64,000 nt of DNA, from assembly GCA_949825065.1 (NCBI GenBank), contig OX463844.1:31969414-32033413 (forward strand). The letters run 5' to 3'. Below, one piece after another: positions 49,761-61,760 of this stretch. Made by a program: the position numbers and the translations under genes. The notes under the pieces were generated by a model. That model was not told where the DNA came from. It ran no database searches and saw only the letters and a program-made list of their open reading frames with translations. Source of the stretch: Odontocerum albicorne. Taxonomy: Eukaryota > Arthropoda > Insecta > Trichoptera > Odontoceridae. Numbering within the stretch: the first letter of the stretch is position 1; the number at the start of each line of letters is the position of its first letter.

Positions 49761-51416
49761 TAATTATTTTCAATTTCCTATATACATATATTTAAAACTA
49801 TTTGTCTCCTTTAGCAATATTTAGAAAAGTGTTCAATTTCAAGATTTACTGTTGATTTTTTTTTCAATATTATAATTTATTCCTTGAATGGCACATATTT
49901 GAGTCATATTGAAAAGAATAAGAACTTGACCAACGAATAGTTTTTTCAAATAAATATTTTTAAAGAACACTAGCTTTCAAAACTATTTAAAAAAAACATA
50001 CGTTTAGTTTCATTTCATTTCATAAATCAAAATTAGTATTTGATACATACATATACGAGTATATTGCGTTTGTAGGGTTAGTTGATATAAACTAAAGAAT
50101 GTTTTATTGGAATCATTAAGTATTTTAACTCGATTTTCAAATGAAAATTAATAAATAAACTTGTTTTAAAATATATAAAAATAAACTATTGTATAAATCA
50201 GTCAATAAAAAATAAAAAACTTAGTACAAATTTCACAAAACAGGATTTTTATTTTTGTTATGCTAAAGTAAAAAATTCTGTAATGTAATATTCACGAGCC
50301 ATTCCTGTCCGCATTACGATCTGCGAAAAAATCTTGTGAAATTTAAGTTCTGATCACGTATTAGGACACTACAGGGTACTTAGACCAACCAGGGGTGGTT
50401 GAATATTTTTCTACCCTTGGGGTTTTCACTTGACAATATACCATTATTATACAATGAAAAAATATATAGAAAAGGGTAGATATGGTAAACATAAAATATT
50501 GCAAATGAATAAGAACATTTGTTTAAAGATAATTTTCTAGTTATAAATTAAAAAAACAGGGACATAAGATTTTTCCTCAAAAAGAGTTTTTATAATTTTT
50601 AACAATATGAAAATCGAGTTCATACTACCACGAAAATAAATACAAGTATCTCTTTTCGTATTCGTTTTTGATTTCATGATATCTCTCTAAGAAAATTAAA
50701 CATTATGGGGAGCTCTTGATCTCAACTTACAGTAGAAAAATGACAAGTTCTTAAGGTTGTTATGAAAATACTTTTTTTTAATGCTTTTCCCTAAATTGGT
50801 GGTAAATTAATATAAAATAGTACCTATGTTGAATATTATGGTAGTTTAACTTTGATAAATATTTAATTTGAAGGATTTTCAGTATACACAAAAATATGGA
50901 ATATAATTTTTTTATTCATATTTTGAATTGGTGATTAATTATTACAATATTAAATAATTAAAAAAAACATTTTATGGCACAGTCGACAAAATACTGGAAG
51001 CGCAGAAAAGTGAAAAGGTCAACTCGTATCATTATAATGGGTCGTTTAATCACTTAGAATGGACTAATCGCTTTACTTATCCACGTATCTCAGCAACCCT
51101 CTCGTGTGTAATCTCTTGAACCTTCATCAAGCTTAGTGTAAAGCATCGCTGGAAAAGACAGGAAAGGATATAAATATTCCTTTAAATGAAATAACGATTG
51201 CATTAATTATCTAGACATTGTATTTATAATTAGCATTTTGGTTCACTTAATTTATTTCATGACGTTTTACCATTTGTCAAAACAATAATTTCATTTACTT
51301 GTATTTTATGTACGTTCCTAAGATTAAAAAAAATTACGAATGTTTTTTTTTAAGGATACTATTATAACGTCGTATTTTTTATATTCAATCGATATTTGAT
51401 TTTTTTTACAGAATGG
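49761..51416. other. Unassigned AT-rich DNA
   Basis: No features. Small balanced patches at 50335-50420 and 51040-51170. Confidence 0.45.
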
Positions 51417-51569
51417 ATAAGACCGAAGTAGTCTTATGTATCCTAATACCCTCGAACACTAGGCGGAAAAAGTGCTTGTGTCGTTCGAGGGGAGTAGCAC
51501 AGCGCGGGGCTCGAACCGATGACCTTCCATACGGAAGTCGACTGCGTTACCGCGCGGCCATGCACCTCA
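51417..51569 (-). repeat. SINE family S2 copy
   Basis: It is nearly identical to 24004-24150: gtgcatggccgcgcggtaac, then tcatcggttcgagccccg and tgttcgagggtattaggata on the minus strand. The high similarity over about 150 bp implies recent dispersal. Confidence 0.8.
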
Positions 51570-53014
51570 CATTATTATCTTAAATATTCGTTTTGCGGGC
51601 AGAATATTTTTTACTAGTAGAATGATGATTTCTTATATATTAAACATATTCTCAATGTTTTATTACGGTTTGTTCAAGGAATAATTCGAACAAAATAGAT
51701 TGTTTTGTTAATTGTATATTCCCCATGTACAAATAATTCTAACTAATAAACAATACATTTTGATAATTAAGATTTATTAAATAAGAGTTGATAATTCTTT
51801 ATGTACAAAAATATCCAACCAGTAAAAATGTGCTTAATTGTTAAATTATGTAAAAAAACAAGAATTAAATTTAGGCACACAAAAAATATACAAGTGAACA
51901 AAAATATCGTTTCGTTTTGTTTATTTTTTAATAATAAATGAGCATACTGTAACTCCGTATGAGTAAAAATATCAAGACAGAAAAATGTCTATTTTTACGT
52001 TTAAATTTCGTCTTTAAAAAAATTCATTTTGTCGACGCCAATATAACGCATTGTTATCTTTCACCAAATATAATAAAATCTTTAGAATGTGGGGTTCACT
52101 TGTTTTGCATATATTCGTCTAAATAAAACTATCCTTTCAGATCTAATATAACTCTAATACTCGTATATCAGGTAGGTACAATGCGGTTTGGATATATTCT
52201 GACTAGAGTCGTCATATTATAATTATAAGAAAATTGTTTGGTCGTTACGGTGTTATTCGTTAATTAAGTTAATTGCGTTTTCTTGGTTTGAATTATTACT
52301 TTGTTTGCGTCTTCTCTCCGTGATTAGAGAGTGGGTTTCAAAACAACTTTACAAAGTTTTCCCTCCTCTGATTGCTCCAAAGTAAAGGAAGTTGAACTAA
52401 TGTTATTTCAAAATTAATTTATTGAATTATATTTACCGGCATATTATTTGTTGAAAGTGGGTTATATCAAAATAAATCAAATAAACGGTTATGCGTTATT
52501 TTTGTATGTTTTCCCTAAAGCAAACACATTTTATATCAAAACTTTTATTCTTATCGAACGTAAAATATTACCTACCTTTACTGCTGTACGTGTTTCTCCC
52601 CTTGCGTATCAAAAAAGTCAAATAATAACTTTGACATCTATCTGGCAAAAAACTGTCAGTGTGATTACCGTAAACAAGTCGATAAACAAAAGAGAAATTA
52701 TCCTTCAACTCAAATAAAACCAGGAACTTTTGTCAGTAATAGAGTAAATATATCTAAGTGTCAAAATACTCGTTTACCCATACGAGTACAGTAGACAATA
52801 AAAATTTTATTCATATATAATTGTTTTAATTTGTGTATTTTTGTTGTTATATGATGACGTATTTAAAACCATAATTCACCCTCGTTTTTGTGGGTTGGGA
52901 CCTCAGTCTTGTTAAAGTAAATATCCACTTATTTCGATATCTGACAAATCTTTCATCTCCACCCAGTCTAGTTCTAATTTTCTAAATTCTGAAGCATCCT
53001 TTTTGCTATTGTCC
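51570..53014. other. Unassigned AT-rich DNA
   Basis: The plus frame at 52448-52717 (89 codons) has no recognisable motif. Other features were not found. Confidence 0.4.
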
Positions 53015-53672
53015 ATATATTCTCCTTCATAAGAAAGGAGATAAAAATGATTTAAAGAACTATAGACCAATCAGTCTCATGCCAATCATATACAAAGTAT
53101 TTACAAAAATAATAACAACCGGAATACAAAAACAGCGAGACGATATGCAACCGAGAGAATAAGCTGGATTTAGAAGTGGATATAGTACGATGGATCATAT
53201 ACACACAATGATGCAAGTAAAATCAACATCGAATGAATATCGCAGACCCCTAAGCATGTGTTTCGTAGACTTTGAAAAAGCCTTTGGCTCAGTAAAACAC
53301 GAATATATATTTGAAGCACTCAGAAAACAAGGAATACAACCGGCTTATATAATAATAATACAAAATATCTACCAAGAAGCAAAAGCAGATGTGCATTTTC
53401 CAGAAAAAAACAGAGGAAATAACAATTACAAAGGGAGTGAGACAAGGAGACGCCACGTAACCCAAACTCTTTACTGTTATACTCGTATAAATATTTAAAA
53501 CCTTAAACTGGGAAGGTATGGGCATATAGATCGATGGCGAATATTTCTCTAGCCTGAGATTCACCGATGATATCACATTACTAAGCGAAACAGCTTAACT
53601 TAGCCAGCAATCGAGTCGGCTTAAAAATGAACCTCGCTGAAACCAAAGTAATGTTCAACCAATATACTTGAA
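53015..53672 (+). mobile_element. RTE-type LINE, RT core remnant
   Basis: The plus strand reads KKGDKNDLKNYRPISLMPII, then (one TAA in place of a Gln codon at about 53160) AGFRSGYSTMDHI and PLSMCFVDFEKAFGSVKHEY, with the first catalytic Asp. After a frameshift come TKGVRQGDAT, PKLFTV, IDGEYFSSLRFTDDITLLSE (FADD box changed to FTDD, both Asp kept) and SNRVGLKMNLAETKVMFNQY. That is the usual order of an insect RTE reverse transcriptase from motif 1 to just past the active site. A stretch between LLSE and SNRVGLKMN is missing. It belongs to the same type as 33322-34044, whose RT core is the part missing there. It abuts a transposase fragment. Confidence 0.9.
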
Positions 53673-53689
53673 CTTGATGCAGAGAAGCT

Positions 53690-54190
53690 TCGAACTTGAT
53701 GCAGAAATTTGTTATACTGCGCATTCGTGAATTGTTTAGGGATGAGAAGGACTCTTATTTCCAGTGAGATTATGTACCTCCCCACTACAGTCGTGATGTG
53801 AGATCCTCTCTTGAAAATTTGCTAAACAAATGAATTGGGTTTAGGGGTAGCATTGAATACCCATCACGCTCCCCAAACCTCACGCCAATGAACTTTTTTT
53901 AATGAAGACTCATCAAGAATAAATGGTACAAAACCCACAACAGTTAATGAATTGAGAGCAACCATTAAAAGAGACTGTAGTCAAATAACAAAAATAATGG
54001 TTCGTGAAGTTTGTGATTCCACGTTATCAGCAGTGCAGTCAGAAAATCCATAGTTGGAGCATTTATGACCAATGAAAAAACAAATGTTTTTATCTTCTTT
54101 GATTTGAAGTTCTTATATTAGATATAGCTTAATAAATACTGAATTTTCAACCGTTTGAAACGAGTGTATATTTTTTGAGACATCCTGTAT
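53690..54190 (+). mobile_element. Transposase C-terminal fragment (DUF4817/Tc1-mariner-like)
   Basis: The plus strand reads DYVPPHYSRDVRSSLENLLN, a stop, then IGFRGSIEYPSRSPNLTPMN with FF. The pattern D.APPHY...V...L......W.GRRG.IEWPPRSPDLTPLDFF is common in arthropod IS630/Tc1-mariner-related transposases. Here the catalytic Asp before FF reads Asn. The distal part has several stops. A tttttgagacatcctgtat string near 54170-54190 is a plausible 3' end. A cgaacttgatgcaga phrase is locally duplicated at its left boundary. Confidence 0.65.
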
Positions 54191-54249
54191 TTAAAGTTTT
54201 TTAACAGGGGACTGAAAAATCAAGTCAATGTTATTTTCTAGTAAAGCAC

Positions 54250-54765
54250 TGACTACTGTTTGTCTAAACCAAGGAAGGTCAAAATTGTCCGAGGGCAACA
54301 TCCGGTCGATAAAGCTCATTTTTGTGGTCCGAAGTTTATAAAACGAAGATTTGAATATTTTCAAGAAATTAAAAGCATTTTGGTATCATTTTTCTTCGAA
54401 TGGTAACTGTGCACTAGTTAATGTTCAACAAGAATTGATTGATTTTAAATGCAAAGAAGTTCTATTAGAACGAAGCAAAATTTAGTATGTCAACAACATG
54501 CACTTGGACATGGAAAAAAATATGAATGATATAACACAGCTTTATTTTTCTTACTAAACATTATGGAGTGATAGTAATTGCTTAGTAGTTATTGATTTAA
54601 TGATTATAATTGGAAGTGTAATTATTGATTTCTGTTAAATATATCTATTATTTTATTTGACCTTCGTATTTTTTTCCTTGTCTACCCCGCGACCGCTTCC
54701 GTTAGATGAAATGTGGCTCGCTAGTGTAAAAAAGTTTGGCCATGTCTGGTCAAAAGAAATCACGA
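54250..54765 (+). mobile_element. hAT-like deletion derivative
   Basis: The left part has ggtcaaaattgtccgagggc, catccggtcgataaagctca and tttttgtggtccg, resembling the left subterminal region of GTF2IRD2/SCAND3-type hAT elements. The right part ends tggctcgctagtgtaaaaaa followed by gtttggcca, a hAT-type end. In the middle NVQQELIDFKCKEVLLERSK matches the ...QMELIDLQC... segment of these transposases. Most of the coding region is missing and the target duplication is not clear. Confidence 0.6.
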
Positions 54766-56199
54766 AAGAAAAGTGAAATAAATGTAATAACATAGACGTA
54801 TTATTTATACTCGTATTAGTTATTATTCGCATATTTTATTAAAACTTAATAAATCGTCTATTATTTAGCAGGCACTAAAACTCTTTGAATATTAAATTTT
54901 TTGTTGAAAACATTAAGCAAACAAAGGATTGACTGTATTTGGTTCTGGTATCAGCGTAAATTCACAAATGGTATCCATTGCAGTATGTAACGTATTGGAT
55001 ATTTTGCATTTTTGTTCGAAGTGTTGACGCCAAAAATAAAGTAAAACAGAATATGCATAGTGCGACAGTCCGGTGAAGATTTTTTTATTTGCTTTTCAAT
55101 ATTCAAAAATGAAATTTGTTTTCCCAAACTGAACGCAAATGCTTTGTTACAAATTTTCAAAAGTGTTTTCGGGTATTAGTTATTTATCAAAAAATATAAG
55201 GACACAATACAAAAACATATAAGAGCACAATACAAAAACAGTACAACAAGTATCTTGAGCTAGTAAATAAGAAAAAAATCAATTAATTTAAATTTAGTAG
55301 AAGAAATATTCAATATTGTCATGAATACTTTTTTTTGTTCATTTCTCACAAGGAAATCTTTAATGTTTAAATCAATATTTTCTTTTAAATGGTGTGGTTG
55401 TTATGGGACAAGGAGAATACGACCTTTATCTTTTTTATTTAGTATTTTTATTAAGAATCAGATATTCACTAATAAGAGTTCAAGGCGAGCCGTAAGGTTT
55501 TCTTCAGGCATCGGAGCCGTTGTGTTAATATTTCAACGCTCGTAAAATAAACCATTACAATAACCAAACATCGCCTAAGAACTGTTTCAGCTACAACTTT
55601 AAAGAACGTGTACTATAGTGTGGGCTGTGGGCTGACCAAGAAACTAGCGTTTTATATTATATCATCCTTGTATTCCTGATGGAACGTATAAGGTTATAAT
55701 AATATAAATATAATAAAAAAATTGAAATTACTTTTTTATTTTAAATCTAAAACTCTTTGTATTCGAAAATTTATATGCAAAAAAAATCTGTACAAAAATT
55801 GCCTAGTTCGAAATTTTTAAAAATCCCCTTTTTATCACTAGTTTTTTTTTTTAAATTTCAAGATTTTCTAATTATTTCCAAAATATCAATGATTGAAGCA
55901 GCTTTCTTATTTTTATACAATAAAAGTTATTTTGAATGAATAGTGAAATACCACATCTAATGAACTTTAAAGTATGTAGCAATAGTTATTATTAAGTATA
56001 CCATACTATATAGTAACTAATCAAAAAATATTTTCATAAATCAAAATTTGCAAATCTTTTAGATATTGAATTGACCACTTAGTGAAATAGACCGTTAAAT
56101 TGAGTTCCATCGGATCACAGAAAAAAATTCCGTGTAAACGTGTGCACATTTATATTTTATACCTTTACTTTTATGAGACTTTTTGTTGGCAAAACAAAC
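54766..56199. other. Unassigned AT-rich DNA
   Basis: The frame at 55321-55545 overlaps a balanced patch (about 55470-55540, gttcaaggcgagccgtaagg). No gene or repeat recognised. Confidence 0.4.
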
Positions 56200-56360
56200 G
56201 CCACCCAACTGAGAGCAACCGGAAAAGACAAACATGATCGTTACACTGGCGTGTCATGGCGTCCAATTTAAAAGTTGTTTTGTTTGCTGTTGCCCTCTGC
56301 GATGCATTACTCACCCCTCACCCTTCTACGATCCTGATGCAAGTGTAAATAATCATTCCC
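56200..56360. other. GC-balanced non-coding patch
   Basis: Contains acactggcgtgtcatggcgt and gcattactcacccctcaccc in AT-rich DNA. No open frame or repeat features. Confidence 0.3.
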
Positions 56361-57059
56361 CGACAGGAACTTTTTTATTTCGATATTGAATTAGTTAATA
56401 AGGAAGGATATTTATTAGACTTGCAAAAATATAATATTATATATTCAAAAATGCACTTCAGATTTCATATATATCAGAGGGTTAATAAAAATACCATTAA
56501 AAGATTTCTAAGGATTTAATTTCAAAGGAATCAAACAATACATATTTATTGTCTCAATCTGAATTTTTATCCTAACATGAAATAAAGATATGAGGACGGT
56601 GATAAAATCTTGTTGATATTTTAAGAGAATAACATGTCTTGAAATTCAATTCATTTTAAAAGTATTTATAGTAATTTTAACACAATTTATTAAAAAAGTG
56701 TAAAATATATATATTTTACTTATGTTGTTTTGATATCATATTTATTGCATAAAATCAACATATGTTAACCATATTTTTTTTATTTGAATATTTTTTTTTA
56801 TTTCATACAAATATTTATTTCATACATTTTGAATAGATAATATATTTCTAACAAAAAAATGTTGTCTTAAAGTAATACAAAGTATGTCAATTAATTGGAT
56901 GAAGTGATTTAATTAATAACTTAACTATTCACGAGGACCTAAAATTATATACCTGTGTGAAACGAGACGATGTTTTTTTCTTTTTTTAATCTACTGCTCA
57001 CATCCATTTTACTCGTACTTTCTATAGAAATGTTGACATAGGATGAGTGCATTGGATCT
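56361..57059. other. Unassigned AT-rich DNA
   Basis: Extreme AT content at 56640-56900. Nothing recognised. Confidence 0.45.
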
Positions 57060-57240
57060 CATAAAAATTCCATAGTTTGAGTTTCATTCGCAGGTCTGAA
57101 AAATGAATTTCGCTCAGATTAAAAAGCAGACTTCAGAGGTGACATTGAAAATTGTTTGCAGAGTCTGCGATGATTCAAATGGAAGAGAATGCACATAGAA
57201 TCAGCGAACAATCTCATACATCGCGGTGCATTTAACGTCT
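57060..57240. other. GC-balanced patch, possible constrained element
   Basis: Contains ttgcagagtctgcgatgatt and atctcatacatcgcggtgca. No coding frame; unrelated to the mobile elements listed. Confidence 0.3.
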
Positions 57241-57949
57241 GACTAATTTATAACGCAGCTGCATTGAATTTTCTGTTTTTTCTCTCCCCTTTTTTTTTTA
57301 TTATTTTCCTTTCCATAGAACAAAAAAATTGGTACCAATTACAAACATAATTTTACTTGATGACCGATACTATTCATTTTCAGTGATTTTACTCCTTTTT
57401 AGTACATCGTGGTTTTTTAAATTACATTGTTCGGCCTAAATTCAAATCTTAAAAGAGGATGCTAAATGTTGAACATGATAATCTGATTTAAGTAACATAT
57501 TTGTATTTTTAAGCAATTTTTATGTTGAGTGTACAAAATTCATGTCCGAATATTAACGATTTTTTTATATAAACTATTTTTTGTTTACAAAAAAAATTAA
57601 AAAATGATTCGACTATAGTGAAAATCATCTTATTCCCTCAATGATTGTCTTAAATACAAACATTTATTAGTCTTTAAAATAAGGTCTGAGAAAAAAATTT
57701 ATAAAAATCAAATAGTAGTACTCGTATCAAACACAAAACAACCGGGTTTGCGTCAAAGACACTTAATAGATATGGAAATTCCATATTCATCTAAGATGTT
57801 GCATTTAATCAAGATATCGTAAATCTTACGAATCCGCCTGACCTCAGCACGGATTATCATACGTTTAAGGTTACAGGAAATACTGCAGGGAGTATTTCAG
57901 CATTCAGAACAGTTTATACTTCAATTTAATATAGCAAACAGTAAATCTA
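57241..57949. other. Unassigned AT-rich DNA
   Basis: A pyrimidine/poly-T tract is at about 57275-57310. Otherwise nothing. Confidence 0.4.
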
Positions 57950-58140
57950 AGGCCGACTTCCATGCGGGTTCTCGCTACCCTCCCAGACCCAAACGAGCTA
58001 GTGTTTATGCAAATGTGCGGGTTTTATCGAAGATTATTGTTCTGTCTGCCGTAGGTGGGGGTGAGTGCTACCCCCTGCATGAATCTCCCTTCACTTTGCC
58101 TACATTGGCTTCTCCTCAATCGCATTCTTAGAAAGTAACG
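57950..58140. promoter_or_regulatory. GC-rich patch with POU octamer
   Basis: It contains ctaccctcccagacccaaac, gtaggtgggggtgagtgcta and a perfect ATGCAAAT octamer at 58007-58014. The block is unique here and lacks a coding frame. A regulatory reading is speculative. Confidence 0.3.
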
Positions 58141-58689
58141 TGGAAAGAAAAATAACAGTTCGATTTATACGGGTCGATGTTTTGATAGGACTACTCGTAC
58201 TTCTCTGGAGCGGGATTTAGAAAATTTCTCATTGAATTAAAAACATGTTAATATTTGTCAAAATAAATGTTTTTAATATTTACGAGTACATTGTTTATCA
58301 AATTTATTGTGCTACAACAATTTTTTTTTAAAAGTCACAACTTAATAGAAATGCTAAAATTTGCATTTTTACGTATAAGCGCTTTTAATTCGTTTTTAAG
58401 GATAAATCAATGTAATCCGAAAATTTTAATATAATGCATTGATGTAACATTTTTACTGAAACTATTTTCGAAATTGTGAAATTTCGAAATGTTAATAGAA
58501 TAATTCTGAAAAAATACGTTATTATTATCCATTGCATGGAAAAATCCCTTTTTATCCCTATACAAAATTCGTTCTTAATTTGAAATATAACATATGATCT
58601 TTAATATTTTTTAACACTTGTTAAAAAATTAAAGGTTTAATTTTTAATAAACATCGAGATTTAATGAATTAATAAAATTCTAAAAGAGA
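58141..58689. other. Unassigned AT-rich DNA
   Basis: Nothing recognised. Confidence 0.45.
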
Positions 58690-58855
58690 GAAAATGAAAA
58701 GCCTTTATTGTACGAAAATGTGCATGAAGAGGTGTATGGGCGTGGCACAAGCGAAAGATGTATGCCAGGATATAATGAAGAGGAGATCTGTTCTTTTTGT
58801 CTTCCCCAATATGGACATGACGTGAGAGTGATGATAATAATGCAATCGATTGGGT
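58690..58855 (+). mobile_element. LINE 3' fragment, family L-A
   Basis: The plus strand reads MCMKRCMGVAQAKDVCQD, the same carboxyl-terminal block as SCMRRCMKVGEAKDVY in the long copy. Decayed 3' sequence and an atgatgataataatg run follow. Confidence 0.65.
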
Positions 58856-60269
58856 ACTGCAATCTAATAGCGTCAAAGTATAGCTGCATTCGAAGTTTTC
58901 TGTGAAGGTATGGTAACTTTCTTGGCTGTTGAACTCTAGCCGCTTTATAACTAAGAGTGTATTTACTGAGCTGCTAGTCATTTTCTTTCTCCCGTGATAT
59001 TGAACCTTAAGTTAGTCGTTGCTAATATTCTATTCACACTCAAGAGTGTCGTCACCAGAGGAGGAGCTCTATTGGGTAGTTCTTTCGTCGTCCCTACGTG
59101 ACGTCGCACTCATAAAAAATAAAGAAGATTTTGATCTTCTATTGTAAATCGCTCAGGATAGAGACGTATTTTGTCCCCCATAACGGCGTGGGTGATCGAA
59201 CTGAACCGATGATCATGACATTTATTAATAAAATTTCGTAGCTTACAAATCTGGTAGAACTTTTCAGATAGTCACTATAATTTTTTTATCAAAGTAGGGG
59301 AATTATAAATTAAAAAATAGTGATATTTGGCTGTACGTACATATACTTATTTATACATTTCTCAACGGAAAGTTGAATGAAAATATTTATTCCACAATAG
59401 GCTGTGTACGAGTATTACTACGAAAAGAGGAATTTTTTGAAAATAAATTTTATTTCCTACATGTTCAAAGTATTCTTTTGTTTAATCATAATAAAATCTA
59501 AAATAAAATATATGGAAATATTAATCGAAATATTGTATGATTTGAGTATTACATTCCAATTGACTAATTTAGTAAGATCACCCCTATTCTTGACTTCACC
59601 ACATTCCTTCTGTTTCCTTACCGCCCCGCGCCCTCAGAGTGGAACGGGTGTTGATGCTAGTGAAGCCGGCTGAGGGCTGTGGGCTGTGGGACGAGGGTAT
59701 ACCCAGAATGTCCCTAAGGGATATCTTGGACCATTCCCACTTTGTGTTTTCCAATTGATGTTGGGGAGAGAACTGTGCGGTGATCGATGTGAAACATTAA
59801 GACCTAGATGTGTTTTATATTTCTTTGTTAAAAAACAGAAAGGAAAAATATGAAACTGAAATATCGTATTCAATTTAGCGTTATTGAGCATTTATATTAT
59901 AATTCCAAAATAACTAATTGAAAGATTTTCATAAACTAAAACGACATGAGCCCTTCCAGGTATCCAACACGCATTTTGTAAGATACCAAAAAAACGGAGT
60001 TCCGGAAATAGAGTAAAAATACAATATTGTGAGAAAAAATATTTCTTATTATTTTTTGTATCAGATTTGTTTGATTAGCTGTGTAATTGCTCAAAAGCTT
60101 CAACCGATATATTTTCTGGATTCAGTTCCAATGCATTCGAATATTTTAGTTTTTGGATAAGAAAATTATTTAAATAAAATCGTTGTTATTGTTATTTTAA
60201 CCTCAATCGTGAGAAAAAAGATTGTTAAACATTTCGATCCATTTTTGAACACTACTATTTACAGGTGAG
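58856..60269. other. Unassigned DNA, GC-rich island at 59580-59780
   Basis: The island includes ccgccccgcgccctcagagt and a twofold gggctgt (59674-59688). Frames on both strands cross it (plus 59404-59673, minus 59634-59891) without recognisable motifs. The rest is AT-rich. Confidence 0.35.
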
Positions 60270-60860
60270 TTCTATTTCAATTGTGTCTATAATACCAGAT
60301 AAACATTCTATTAGCCCATAAAGATTCAAATTCGATGGCATTGTCTGTTCCTTTCATCAGGTCTTCTTCAGAACAACTAACGGGGCACAGTGGACAAACC
60401 ATCAAGTGTGGCATTGATTGACTGTCGCCCCACATACATAGTGGTGGTTCCAATGCGCCAATCATTCACCATAGAAGATACTATTTTGATCTACCTGCGT
60501 ATGTACGTAGGTGATTAAGATATCTTCATACGGCCCATGGTATGGGGCTTCATACCGACACGCACCAATGACTGCATCTACGTGTATAGACTGTCAGTCC
60601 TAGCTTAATAAGAATCGACACGCTCACTTTCTGGAGAGCCTTTAAGGAGGTCGTGTGTGGTCACTCAACTCCTATGTGACCTCAGTCTTAGCTTTGTTGG
60701 TATTTGACCATACAAAGTATGTTTCGGATATCTAAGTTGTTTGTATTTCTCCCTCTCACATGCCTGGAAGAGGTATACCAACAAGTATGTAAACAGTTCC
60801 CATTTGGGCTTGTCAACAAGAAAGGAGCCTCCAAGTAAGGTGTTCTACAATTTGTAAAAA
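60270..60860 (-). mobile_element. LINE C-terminal region with Cys/His knuckle (family L-F)
   Basis: The minus frame 60465-60277 reads PPLCMWGDSQSMPHLMVCPL and then CPVSC. This fits the C.CG...Q(T/S)..HL...CP element near the end of many LINE reverse transcriptases, with one Cys replaced by Trp. Before it, in another frame, is RYLNHLRTYAGRSK (usual form LNRLRTGHGR). Further upstream, FLVDKPKWELFTYLLVY (about 60820-60770) may belong to the same element but is less certain. Several stops intervene. Confidence 0.6.
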
Positions 60861-61567
60861 AAATGTATAGATTGAAGAAGGAAAGAAGAAAATAATTCGA
60901 AAAGAACAATCACGATTAAGTAAACACCTGGCGATCCTAGGAATAGCCACATCACGTTTACTGTTCAATTCTTCCACTATGACCGACACCAAATCATATC
61001 CAATTCATATAATGGTTAATTAGTAAGAGAGATTTATGAAATTAACTTTAATAACACATGCACGTGCAAAAAATTGTAATAAAATTAACTTAAATATATC
61101 CATGTGCAAAAATATACACTTTATTAATCAATATATAAGAGAAATTATTCATGATTAATTTCAAACGTTATCTATTTCTCATTAATTTTGTCGACGCACA
61201 GTAATGTAATGATTACTACTAGTGCGGAATAGCTAACAGCAATAATATTATTGTCATCAGAACGTGTTCAGGGCTGATAACTTCAAGTGCACAGGAACGT
61301 ATTTATGTAACCAATATAGAATAGAGTTTTTGCTTGTTCCAAGAGTTGATTATAACAAACTTCCGCAAAAAATGTATTCGAATTAATAATTATTATTAGT
61401 CAATTAGGCACTCCGTCCTTTAAAGAGGACGGTGTATGCCAATGACAATTAAAAACAAAGGAGAGTGTCAAAATATGTAGAAAACTACTGTAGTATTCGT
61501 AGGTATTCAATATTTAATGTGTTTTGAATAATAAATTCAGATGTGACTGTAAATTAGTAGGTAATTA
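60861..61567. other. Unassigned AT-rich DNA
   Basis: No features. The block aaattaacttt-aataacacatgcacgtgcaaaaa at 61037-61073 is partly echoed at 61082-61110 (aaaattaact, catgtgcaaaaa). Confidence 0.4.
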
Positions 61568-61760
61568 CCGTATTGGCCCGACTGTAGGGCGACCCTGATT
61601 ATAAGGCGACCCCTATTTTTTTATCTGCTTTTTGGAAAAAAAAAACATTTCCTTCACCATTATAATATTATGAAAAATAAAACTCGAATATAAGGCGACC
61701 CTCCTATTAACGTGTCGCCTTTATAAATAAAAACCTCGCCTTATAGTCGGAATAATACGG
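61568..61760. mobile_element. MITE with TIRs of about 25 bp
   Basis: The left end ccgtattggcccgactgtag and the inverted right end ccgtattattccgactataa are TIRs that both continue into ggcga. The words ataaggcgacc recur inside both arms (61601, 61691). It is 193 bp long and non-coding. The termini recall the widespread CCGTATTTTTC-GACTATAAGGCG type of eukaryotic MITE. Target duplication is not clear. Confidence 0.75.

Noticed and set aside
59160..59225. tRNA-like head on the minus strand
   Set aside because: Only a loose similarity to a B box (gttcgatcac) and no A box at the right distance.
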